Shown: in pieces, positions 1 to 5,344 of the stretch
Layout of the letters: each line of letters opens with the position of its first letter
Position numbering within the stretch: position 1 is the first letter of the stretch
From: Thauera sp.
Lineage (GTDB): Bacteria; Pseudomonadota; Gammaproteobacteria; Burkholderiales; Rhodocyclaceae
Direction of reading: 5' to 3'
Assembly (NCBI GenBank): GCA_023150215.1
Contig: JAKLLJ010000227.1
Span: 361 to 5,704, forward strand
DNA: 5,344 bases
Notes under the pieces: generated by a model
Told to the model about the DNA's origin: nothing
The model's input: only the letters and a program-made list of their open reading frames with translations
Database searches by the model: none
Translations under genes and position numbers: made by a program

Positions 1-102
1 CCAGGTGCGCAGGATCCAGGCGAGCACTGCGGAGAGGGCATTGAGCACGATCATCAGCCAGAAGCGGCGGTCGTCGGGACGGTAGAGGCGGGAGAGTTTC
101 AT
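1..102 (-). CDS. Small hypothetical membrane protein, N-terminal part, cut by the window edge
   Basis: Read on the minus strand from an ATG at 102-100, the frame stays open for 34 codons to the window edge, so only the N-terminus is seen. The peptide begins MKLSRLYRPDDRRFWLMIVL. It has a short basic, Arg-rich head followed by a hydrophobic stretch (about residues 14-32) that looks like a first membrane helix with a cytoplasmic N-terminus. No clear Shine-Dalgarno sequence lies just upstream, and I do not recognise the family. The gene is divergent from the TonB receptor operon and shares its control region, so it could respond to the same regulators. Support is the open frame, the plausible membrane-protein start and codon use typical of a GC-rich genome. 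Without its 3' end the call stays tentative. Confidence 0.5.
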   Translation of the reverse strand, partial: MKLSRLYRPDDRRFWLMIVLNALSAVLAWILRTW

Positions 103-174
103 TGGCCGGCGGGTCGTGCGAAGTCGGTAAGGCGCGGTGCGCATGATAGCCGGCACCAGGCGGGCGCGGATTTT

Positions 175-188
175 TTGATCTACAACAA
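175..188 (+). promoter_or_regulatory. FNR/Dnr-type binding site (9 of 10 consensus bases)
   Basis: The sequence TTGAT-CTAC-AACAA matches the FNR/ANR/Dnr/NnrR consensus TTGAT-N4-ATCAA at 9 of 10 defined positions; only the second base of the right half differs. The centre, about 181.5, lies 41.5 nt upstream of position 223. That position is where transcription would start from the -10-like hexamer at 211-216, so this is classic class II activator spacing. Members of this regulator family respond to low oxygen (FNR/ANR) or nitric oxide (Dnr/NnrR); the box alone cannot say which. The NnrS gene at the right end of the cluster fits such control. It is a single site found by eye, so a chance match is possible. 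Confidence 0.6.
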
Positions 189-190
189 AC

Positions 191-209
191 GCGAATGATT
201 CGCATTGCT
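191..209 (+). promoter_or_regulatory. Fur-like box
   Basis: GCGAATGATTCGCATTGCT matches the classical 19-bp Fur box GATAATGATAATCATTATC at 11 of 19 positions, including the core AATGAT and CATT blocks. It also contains a perfect 6-1-6 palindrome (GCGAAT-G-ATTCGC, 191-203). It lies 2 nt downstream of the FNR-type box and ends 1 nt before the -10-like hexamer. Iron-loaded Fur bound here would cover the promoter core and repress the TonB receptor operon. Fur control is common for TonB-dependent receptor genes. The match is moderate but well placed. Confidence 0.6.
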
Positions 210-210
210 G

Positions 211-216
211 TACTAT
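211..216 (+). promoter_or_regulatory. Candidate -10 element of the receptor operon promoter
   Basis: TACTAT matches the sigma-70 -10 consensus TATAAT at 4 of 6 bases. A start point about 7 nt downstream (near 223) would put the FNR-type box at -41.5 and leave a leader of about 69 nt before the receptor ATG. No TTGACA-like -35 sits at the expected place (around 188-193), which is usual for activator-dependent class II promoters. The hexamer is weak alone and is called because of its spacing to the two boxes. Confidence 0.4.
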
Positions 217-281
217 CGAGCCCTGATTTCATTGATCGGGCAAGCCAGCCGCCGCCAGCCAGCCCGGGAACCCGTCTTCCT

Positions 282-285
282 GGAG
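282..285 (+). promoter_or_regulatory. Ribosome binding site that fixes the receptor start
   Basis: GGAG lies 6 nt before the ATG at 292. It supports that ATG over the in-frame TTG at 205, which falls inside the Fur-like box and would add 29 residues ahead of an otherwise normal signal peptide. Confidence 0.7.
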
Positions 286-291
286 CTTTCG

Positions 292-2346
292 ATGCCGTTT
301 CGTCTGAAACCGCTGGCGCTGGTCATGCTCGGCCTGTCCGTTTTTCCCTTCTCCCATGGCGCGCGCGCCGAGACCATGCTCGACGCGCAGATGGTCACCG
401 CCAAGGGTCATGCTGCCGACACGCTGGATACCCCGCAGGCCGTCGAGGTCCTGAGCGCCCCCGGAGCGAGTGGTGCGGTTGCCGGCGAGCTGTTGCGCGG
501 CAAGCCGGGCCTCGCGCTGCAGTCCGATGGCGCCTGGGGGCAGAACCCGGTGCTGCGCGGGCTGAAGAAGGAAAGCGTGGTCGTCATGGTCGACGGCGTG
601 CGCATCAATTCCGCGCAGCCGCAGGGCGCGATCGCCTCCTTCCTCGACCTCGGCCTGCTCGAGCGCGCCGAGGTGGTGAAGGGGCCGGGCTCGGTGTTGT
701 ATGGCAGCGGCGCGATGGGCGGGGTGGTGAATTTGATCACGCCGCAGGCCGAATTCACCGCCGACGACACGCTTGGCGGTCGCGTCGGCGTGCGCTACTC
801 GAGCGTGGACGAGGGCCTTGCCGGCGCGGCGCTGCTGACGCGCTCGAATGCCGACAGTGCGCTCGTGCTGGGCATTGCCGGACGCGACGTCGATGACTAC
901 CGCAGCCCGGACGGGCGCGAGGACCTTACCGGCTACCAGTCCGATACGCTGCTGGCCAAGTACCGGCACAAGCTGACCGAGCACGTCAGCCTGCGGGTAA
1001 ACCTGCAGCGCCACGAGGACGAGGACGTGTGGTATCCGGGCTCGGCGCGGCGCGGCGCAGGCGTTCCGGCGCCGCTCGGCACCGCCATCATCCATTCGCC
1101 GCAACAGCGCCGCGAACTCTATGAGCTCGGCGTGGATGCGAAGCTCGGCGAGGGCACGCTGGTAGCCGAGATCTACCGCCAGGAGGTGTTCCGCCAGATC
1201 CGCGCCTTCTCGTCGGCCAAGCAGCGCGATTACGTGCGCAACGACGTCAGCTTCATCACCGATGGCGCGAAGACCAGGTATCTGTTTCCGGCCGGCGCGG
1301 ACCACCTGTTGACGATCGGCGCCGAGCTGTGGCGGATGCGCGGCGACCCCGAGCGCTACATGGACAACAACCCGCCGGCCTTCGACAACAATGTTCGCAA
1401 CGATCCCTTCAACAAGGGAGAGATCGAGTCGGCGGGCGTGTTCGTGCAGGACGAGTTCGCGCTCGGCGACACCCGCATCGTCGCGGGTGCGCGCTTCGAC
1501 CGTGTCGCCGGCGATGCGGCGCGCAAGGGCATGACGCAGACCACCGGGCTCGACAACACCGACCACGAGCTGTCCTGGTCGCTCGCTGCGATCCAGCCGC
1601 TCGGCGCCAACCTGAACGCCTACGCCAACCTTGGCCGCGCCTTCCGTGCGCCCGACATGCGTGAGCGCTTCGAGGACTCCGCGCGCGGCGATGGCTACTA
1701 CCATGTGGGCAATCCGCAGCTCGACGCGGAAGTGTCGACCAGCCTGGAGCTCGGCCTCAAGCAGGGCGGCGCCGGCCTGCAGTACCAGCTGGCCGCGTTT
1801 CACACCCGCATCGACGACTACATCGCCGGGCGTGTCAGCGGTGCCGTGCATCCGCAAAACGGCCTGCCGCTCAAGATCACCGAAAACCTCGACAAGGTCA
1901 CGATCTACGGTATCGAAGGCAGTGCCAGCCTGCCGCTGGGCGCCTTCGTCGCCGACGCCGGTTTCACCTGGCTGCGTGGCAAGAACCATCAGGACGACGA
2001 GCCGCTGTACCAGATGCCGGCACCGGAATTCACCGTCGGCCTCGGCCAGCCGGCCGTGCGCGGCTTCTGGTGGCGTGCCCAGCTGCGCGCAGTGGCCGAG
2101 CAGGACCGCATCGCCACGAAGTTCTCCAACGGCACCGAGAACCGCAGCGCCGGTTTCGTCACTGCCGATGCCGAATTCGGCTGGCGTTTCGGCAAGGTCG
2201 CTGCCTTCGAATCTGCCGGGCTGGCCGTGCAGCTGAGCAACCTGGCCGACAAGCGTTACCACGAGCACCTGACCGAGGGCGTGTCCGGCAACGAGCTCGC
2301 CGCGCCCGGTCGTGGCGTCGCGCTCAGCCTGAACGGGAGCTTCTGA
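292..2346 (+). CDS. TonB-dependent outer-membrane receptor (iron/heme/metal-chelate type)
   Basis: This 684-residue protein should import a scarce ligand across the outer membrane using TonB/ExbBD energy. Residues 1-26 form a signal peptide (MPF-R-L-K head, hydrophobic core, cleavage likely after A-R-A). A TonB-box-like stretch with MVTA lies at about 34-37. The plug follows to about residue 150, ending in the hallmark EVVKGPGSVLYGSGAMGG block (from about 127) and VVNLIT. The rest is a 22-strand-type beta-barrel ending in the aromatic residue F684 expected for outer-membrane insertion. FRAP (451-454) and NPQL (474-477) boxes with H471 between them resemble heme receptors, but similar boxes occur in BtuB-like and copper receptors, so the ligand is unproven. 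There are no cysteines. The length is normal for the family. It is the first gene of the operon, with the next start 1 nt past its stop, behind an FNR-type and a Fur-like box. The family call is firm; the substrate is open. Confidence 0.96.
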   Translation: MPFRLKPLALVMLGLSVFPFSHGARAETMLDAQMVTAKGHAADTLDTPQAVEVLSAPGASGAVAGELLRGKPGLALQSDGAWGQNPVLRGLKKESVVVMVDGVRINSAQPQGAIASFLDLGLLERAEVVKGPGSVLYGSGAMGGVVNLITPQAEFTADDTLGGRVGVRYSSVDEGLAGAALLTRSNADSALVLGIAGRDVDDYRSPDGREDLTGYQSDTLLAKYRHKLTEHVSLRVNLQRHEDEDVWYPGSARRGAGVPAPLGTAIIHSPQQRRELYELGVDAKLGEGTLVAEIYRQEVFRQIRAFSSAKQRDYVRNDVSFITDGAKTRYLFPAGADHLLTIGAELWRMRGDPERYMDNNPPAFDNNVRNDPFNKGEIESAGVFVQDEFALGDTRIVAGARFDRVAGDAARKGMTQTTGLDNTDHELSWSLAAIQPLGANLNAYANLGRAFRAPDMRERFEDSARGDGYYHVGNPQLDAEVSTSLELGLKQGGAGLQYQLAAFHTRIDDYIAGRVSGAVHPQNGLPLKITENLDKVTIYGIEGSASLPLGAFVADAGFTWLRGKNHQDDEPLYQMPAPEFTVGLGQPAVRGFWWRAQLRAVAEQDRIATKFSNGTENRSAGFVTADAEFGWRFGKVAAFESAGLAVQLSNLADKRYHEHLTEGVSGNELAAPGRGVALSLNGSF

Positions 2347-2347
2347 C

Positions 2348-3388
2348 ATGGGGCATCAGCGTCGCCGCCACAGTGCGCTGCCGGCATGGACGCGCGGCCT
2401 GCTCCATCTGTGCGTGCTGTGCGCCTTCCTGCTCGTGACCGGCATCGCGCAGGCACAGAAATTACCGAAGCTGACCCTGGCAGGGCCCTCGGCAGCGGTG
2501 TCGAACGCGCTCATCCGCATGGTCGATTCGGGCGCGCTCGCCGATCTCGCCGAGGTGGTCGAGTTCGTTCCCTGGCGCGACCCCGACCAGCTCCGCATGA
2601 TGGCGCTCGACGGCCGCGCCGACGTGCTGGCGATGCCGACCAACGTCGCTGCCAACCTCTACAACCGCGGTGCGAAGCTGCAGCTCATCAACGTATCGAC
2701 CTGGGGTGTGTTGTGGCTGGTGTCGCGCGACCCGGCGCTGAAGTCGCTCGCCGACCTGCGCGGCAAGGAGCTCGCGATGCCCTTTCGCGGCGACATGCCC
2801 GACATCGTGCTGCAACTGCTCGCCGCACAGCAGGGCATGGAGGTGAAGAAGGACCTGCAATTGCGCTACGTCGCCAGCCCGGTGGATGCGATGCAGCTGC
2901 TGGTGATGCGTCGCGTCGACCACGCGCTGCTCGCCGAGCCGGCGGCGTCGATGGCATTGCGCAAGACGGGCTCCTTTCCGCTCAGCGTGATTGCGCCCGA
3001 GCTGCACCGCAGCGTGGATCTGCAGCGCGAGTGGGGGCGGGTGTTCGCGCGTGAGGCGCGCATTCCGCAGGCCGGCATCGCGGTGATGGGGGCGCTGCGC
3101 GAGCGCCCCGCGCTGGTGGCGCGCATCGAGGCCGAGTACGCGCGCGCGCTGGGCTGGTGCAAGGACAACGCCGAGGCCTGCGGCAAGGCCGTGGCGGCGC
3201 GCATCGACATGCTGAGCGCGGAGGCGGTGACCGACTCGATCGCGGTCAGCCAGCTCGAGGCGGTGTCGGCAAGGGATGCGCGTGCCGAGCTGGAGTTCCT
3301 CTTCGCTCACCTGGTCGCGAGCACCCCGGCGCTGGTCGGCGGCAAGCTGCCCGACGACGCCTTCTACGGCGGAGCGCGGGCACGATGA
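2348..3388 (+). CDS. Periplasmic substrate-binding protein of a NitT/TauT-type ABC importer (NMT1/THI5-like)
   Basis: This 346-residue protein probably captures the ligand delivered by the receptor and passes it to the permease. A twin-Arg-free signal peptide covers residues 1-36: a basic head (QRRRH), a hydrophobic core at about 17-33 and likely cleavage after A-Q-A. No lipobox is seen, so it should be soluble periplasmic. The mature part looks like an NMT1/SBP fold: DGRADVLAMPTNVAANLYNRG at about 87-107, then a strand ending WLVSRDP and the domain-linking SLADLRGKELAMPF. The MPTN-A-LYN segment recalls NitT/TauT-family binding proteins of unknown ligand, from memory. C271 and C278 are the only cysteines in the mature protein and could form a disulfide. 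GGGAG at 2335-2339 is 8 nt before the ATG. The gene ends in an ATGA overlap with the permease. Nitrate, taurine, sulfonate or thiamine-precursor names would be over-specific. Confidence 0.92.
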   Translation: MGHQRRRHSALPAWTRGLLHLCVLCAFLLVTGIAQAQKLPKLTLAGPSAAVSNALIRMVDSGALADLAEVVEFVPWRDPDQLRMMALDGRADVLAMPTNVAANLYNRGAKLQLINVSTWGVLWLVSRDPALKSLADLRGKELAMPFRGDMPDIVLQLLAAQQGMEVKKDLQLRYVASPVDAMQLLVMRRVDHALLAEPAASMALRKTGSFPLSVIAPELHRSVDLQREWGRVFAREARIPQAGIAVMGALRERPALVARIEAEYARALGWCKDNAEACGKAVAARIDMLSAEAVTDSIAVSQLEAVSARDARAELEFLFAHLVASTPALVGGKLPDDAFYGGARAR

Positions 3389-4176
3389 CGCTGCTGCGCG
3401 CCTGGCTGGCCGGGCTGCCCGCCTACCTGTGGAGCGGTTGGGGCGCGATCGCCAGCCTCTTCCTGCTGCTCGCCGCCTGGGAGGCGGTGAGCCTTGCCTA
3501 CGGTCCGCTGGTGATGCCCGCCCCGCGCGCCGCCTTCGCCACCCTGTGGGGGCTGCTCGACAGCGGCGCCGCGTGGCCGGAACTGACGGCCACCGCGCGC
3601 CGCGCGCTCACCGGCTATGCGCTGTCGGTGGTGGCCGGCAGCGTGCTCGGCCTGCTTGCCGGGCTGTCGATGACCGCGTCGATGATGTCGCGCCCGCTGG
3701 TCACCGTGCTCATGGGCACGCCGCCGATCGCCTGGCTGGTGCTGGCCATGCTGTGGTTCGGTGCGAGCGACGGCACGCCCGTCTTCACCGTCCTGGTGGC
3801 TTCCTTTCCAGTGATCTTCATCGGTGCGCTGCAGGGTACGCGCACGCTCGACAACCATCTGCGCGGCATGGCCGAGGCCTTCCGCCTGCCGCGCCGCATG
3901 ATGCTCACCGATGTCTATCTGCCACACGTGGTGTCCTATCTTTTCCCGGCCTGGATCGCTGCGCTCGGCACCGCTTGGAAGGTGGTGGTAATGGCCGAGC
4001 TGCTCGCCACCCAGGACGGCGTCGGCGCTGCGCTCGCGGTGTCGCGCTCCCACCTCGACACCGCGGCGACCATGGCGTGGATCGTGGCGGTGGTGGGGCT
4101 GCTGCTGGCAGTGGAGTACCTGGTGCTGGAGCCGGTCAAGCGCGAGGTGGAGCGGTGGCGGGAGCAGGGGACATGA
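3385..4176 (+). CDS. ABC transporter permease, NitT/TauT (BPD_transp_1) type
   Basis: This 263-residue inner-membrane protein forms the importer channel, presumably as a homodimer since only one permease gene is present. Hydrophobic segments at about 20-39, 76-96, 106-126, 132-150, 182-207 and 229-249 give six helices, normal for SsuC/TauC-like permeases of 250-270 residues. Typical motifs include TARRALTGYALSVVAGSVLG (70-89) and GTPPIAWLVLAMLWFG (111-126). The loop that docks the ATPase ends in VYLP (177-180), but the usual EAA---G signature is degenerate: G161-M-A takes the EAA place and R167 stands where Gly is expected. The start overlaps the binding-protein stop by ATGA, with GGAG at 3371-3374 10 nt upstream, so translation is probably coupled. 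Substrate specificity comes from the binding protein and is unknown. Confidence 0.93.
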   Translation: MTLLRAWLAGLPAYLWSGWGAIASLFLLLAAWEAVSLAYGPLVMPAPRAAFATLWGLLDSGAAWPELTATARRALTGYALSVVAGSVLGLLAGLSMTASMMSRPLVTVLMGTPPIAWLVLAMLWFGASDGTPVFTVLVASFPVIFIGALQGTRTLDNHLRGMAEAFRLPRRMMLTDVYLPHVVSYLFPAWIAALGTAWKVVVMAELLATQDGVGAALAVSRSHLDTAATMAWIVAVVGLLLAVEYLVLEPVKREVERWREQGT

Positions 4177-5045
4177 ACGGGAGTTCGCGTGCTGCGCTGC
4201 ACGTGCGCGGGCTCTCCCATGCCTTTGTGCGCGACGAGGTGCTTTCCGGCATCGACTTTCGCGTGCGCGCCGGCGAGGTGGTGGCGCTGGTGGGCCCGTC
4301 GGGCTGCGGCAAGACCACGCTGCTGCATCTGGCCGCAGGCCTGCTGAAGGTGCAGGACGGCCAGGTGGACAACCATTTCGCGTCCACCGCCTTCATGTTC
4401 CAGCAGCCGCGCCTGCTGCCGTGGAAGACGGCACTCGACAACATCGCGCTCAGCCTCAAGGCGGCCGGTGTCAGGCGTGCCGAGCGCCATTTCCGCGCGC
4501 GCGAACTCGCGCTGCGCCTGGGCCTGGCCCACCGCGACCTCGACAAGTTTCCCCATCAGCTCTCGGGGGGCATGCAGAGCCGGGTGGCGTTGGCGCGCGC
4601 GCTGGTGCTGGCGCCCGAATTGCTGCTGCTCGACGAGCCGTTCTCGGCACTCGACGTCGGCCTCAAGGAAGAACTCTACCGCCTGCTGCTGGCGCATCAG
4701 GCCGAGCGCCACCTGGGCGTGCTGATGATCACCCATGACCTGATGGAGGCGGTGCGGTTGTCCGACCTGATCCTGGTCATGGCGCCGGCGCCCGGGCGCA
4801 TCGTGTGCCGCTTCGAGCTCGACCGCGCGGCGGCGTCGCGTGATGACGGCTGGGTGTACCGCCACACCGCCGAACTGCTGCAGACGCGGGCCGTGCGCGC
4901 GAGCTTCGGCTTGCCCCCCGTGGTCGCCGCCGCGCCGTCGCCGCCTGGCGCTGGCCGCGCGCACGCACAGGTCGATACAGGCTTGCGCCTGATCGTGCCG
5001 CCGGTGCCGCCGGTCGCGGTGGCGGGCGGCAAGCGTTGCGGATGA
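4173..5045 (+). CDS. ABC transporter ATP-binding protein, NitT/TauT type, with a Pro/Ala-rich tail
   Basis: This 290-residue cytoplasmic ATPase powers the importer. All ATP-binding motifs are intact: Walker A GPSGCGKTT (41-49), Q-loop in FQQPRLLPW (Q77), signature LSGGM (130-134), Walker B LLLLDEP with D154 and E155 (150-156), D-loop SALD (158-161) and switch histidine H188 in ITHD. FQQPRLLPW and the overall length to about residue 245 fit SsuB/TauB-like ATPases. Beyond that lies a low-complexity Pro/Ala/Val tail of about 45 residues (246-290), longer than usual and without a recognisable domain. The ATG at 4173 overlaps the permease stop by ATGA, and GGAG at 4161-4164 sits 8 nt upstream. The frame is open further upstream, but that part is a shadow of the permease gene. 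The function is secure; the cargo is not. Confidence 0.95.
   Translation: MNGSSRAALHVRGLSHAFVRDEVLSGIDFRVRAGEVVALVGPSGCGKTTLLHLAAGLLKVQDGQVDNHFASTAFMFQQPRLLPWKTALDNIALSLKAAGVRRAERHFRARELALRLGLAHRDLDKFPHQLSGGMQSRVALARALVLAPELLLLDEPFSALDVGLKEELYRLLLAHQAERHLGVLMITHDLMEAVRLSDLILVMAPAPGRIVCRFELDRAAASRDDGWVYRHTAELLQTRAVRASFGLPPVVAAAPSPPGAGRAHAQVDTGLRLIVPPVPPVAVAGGKRCG
4995..5012 (+). repeat. Two tandem 9-bp units in the ATPase tail
   Basis: GTGCCGCCG occurs twice in direct succession, encoding VPP-VPP within the low-complexity C-terminal tail of the ATPase. It is probably a small slippage-type duplication in GC-rich coding DNA. It keeps the frame and has no evident function. Confidence 0.4.
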
Positions 5046-5126
5046 GGGCGATCTCGTCGCCACCGCGCTGCGGCGCGCTCCTCGACCTTCCACTTTGACG
5101 AATGACCCTTGCGCAGGCCTTGCCCC
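5046..5126 (+). other. Gap between the ATPase and NnrS genes, no clear terminator
   Basis: These 81 bp hold a short inverted repeat GGCGA-TCTCG-TCGCC (5047-5061) and a GCGC-rich stretch, but no T-run follows, so an intrinsic terminator is not supported. No complete FNR box or good promoter is seen; TTGAC at 5092-5096 has no matching right half. Read-through from the transporter operon into the NnrS gene is therefore plausible. Confidence 0.35.
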
Positions 5127-5344
5127 ATGCATCACTCCCACGCTGACCCCGTCCCCGGTGGCCTTGCCGGCCACGGCGTTCCCAAGGGCGGCTGGTTCGC
5201 CCGGCTCGCCGCACGGCCCTTGTTGATGTGCGGCTTTCGCCCTTTCTTCCTCGCGACCGCGGCCTATGGCGCGCTGGTGATGCTGGCATGGACCGCCTTT
5301 CTCGGTGCCGGCCTGGCGCTGCCGAGGGTGGCGGGGGGACCTTT
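5127..5344 (+). CDS. nnrS: NnrS-family heme/copper membrane protein, N-terminal part, cut by the window edge
   Basis: The first 72 codons of a gene run off the right edge. NnrS proteins are multi-helix inner-membrane proteins containing heme and copper, found in denitrifiers and linked to nitric oxide stress; their biochemical role is not fully settled. The visible part has a His-containing cytoplasmic head (MHHSHAD, H16) and then WFARLAARPLLMCGFRPFF at about 23-41. The P-L-x-x-x-G-F-R-P-F-F block just before the first helix (about 40-64) is the family's recognisable N-terminal signature. The ATG at 5127 is preferred because an in-frame TGA lies at 5103-5105. The ribosome site is weak (AGG at 5115-5117, 9 nt away). 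It is on the same strand as the transporter operon, 81 bp behind it. The family call rests on this N-terminal motif alone, but the motif is distinctive. Confidence 0.82.
   Translation, partial: MHHSHADPVPGGLAGHGVPKGGWFARLAARPLLMCGFRPFFLATAAYGALVMLAWTAFLGAGLALPRVAGGP

Noticed and set aside
131..176. Possible intrinsic terminator ending in the T6 run at 171-176
   Set aside because: No stable stem directly precedes the T-run. The flanking genes are divergent, so a terminator is not expected here.
232..245. Second possible FNR box beginning TTGAT
   Set aside because: Only the left half matches; the right half CAAGC does not resemble ATCAA.
205..291. In-frame upstream TTG that would extend the receptor by 29 residues
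   Set aside because: It lies inside the Fur-like box, lacks a ribosome site and would bury a normal signal peptide. The ATG at 292 has GGAG at good spacing.
229..2349. Long open frame antisense to the whole receptor gene (about 700 codons)
   Set aside because: Long antisense frames are common in GC-rich DNA. The peptide has no recognisable motif, while the sense strand encodes an unmistakable TonB receptor.
3276..4172. Upstream extension of the ATPase frame through the permease gene
   Set aside because: The extension peptide is low-complexity shadow sequence. The ATG at 4173 starts just before the ABC domain with a good ribosome site and an ATGA overlap.
5092..5105. Possible FNR box upstream of nnrS (TTGAC-GAAT-GACCC)
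   Set aside because: The right half is wrong and the left half is imperfect.
3936..5174. Long antisense open frame over the permease, ATPase and nnrS start
   Set aside because: It crosses three sense genes with intact family motifs and yields an Arg/His/Gln-rich peptide typical of shadow frames.
1..5344. CRISPR arrays, tRNA/rRNA genes, insertion sequences
   Set aside because: No regularly spaced repeats, tRNA-like cloverleaf, terminal inverted repeats or transposase motifs were seen.

Overview
The window is a very GC-rich stretch (roughly two-thirds G+C by eye) with tightly packed, same-strand genes. Protein style, codon use and the presence of an NnrS-family gene suggest a denitrifying betaproteobacterium, perhaps of the Thauera/Azoarcus/Aromatoleum group. 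This placement is inferred; there is no rRNA or other marker gene here.

Layout. (1) At the left edge, the first 34 codons of a small membrane protein gene run leftward off the window. (2) A roughly 190-bp divergent control region (103-291) carries an FNR/Dnr-type box (175-188), a Fur-like box (191-209) and a -10-like hexamer (211-216), spaced like a class II FNR-dependent promoter with the Fur site lying across its core. (3) A four-gene rightward operon follows: a TonB-dependent outer-membrane receptor (292-2346), a periplasmic NMT1/THI5-like substrate-binding protein (2348-3388), a NitT/TauT-type inner-membrane permease (3385-4176) and its ATPase (4173-5045). The receptor and binding-protein genes are 1 nt apart and the other two junctions are ATGA overlaps, so the four are almost certainly co-transcribed and translationally coupled. 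(4) After an 81-bp gap with no convincing terminator, the start of an NnrS-family membrane protein gene (5127 onward) runs off the right edge.

How the parts fit. The genes encode an envelope-spanning import route: receptor across the outer membrane (energised by TonB/ExbBD encoded elsewhere), periplasmic binding protein, then an ABC importer across the inner membrane. The substrate is not evident. TonB dependence plus a Fur-like box points to iron, heme or another metal chelate. The FNR-type box and the NnrS neighbour point to anaerobic, nitric-oxide or denitrifying conditions, where heme and copper enzymes are in demand. Pairing a TonB receptor with a NitT/TauT-family ABC importer, rather than the usual siderophore/heme/B12 (FecCD-type) importer, is the most distinctive thing here. 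This may be a poorly characterised nutrient or metallophore uptake system tied to denitrification.
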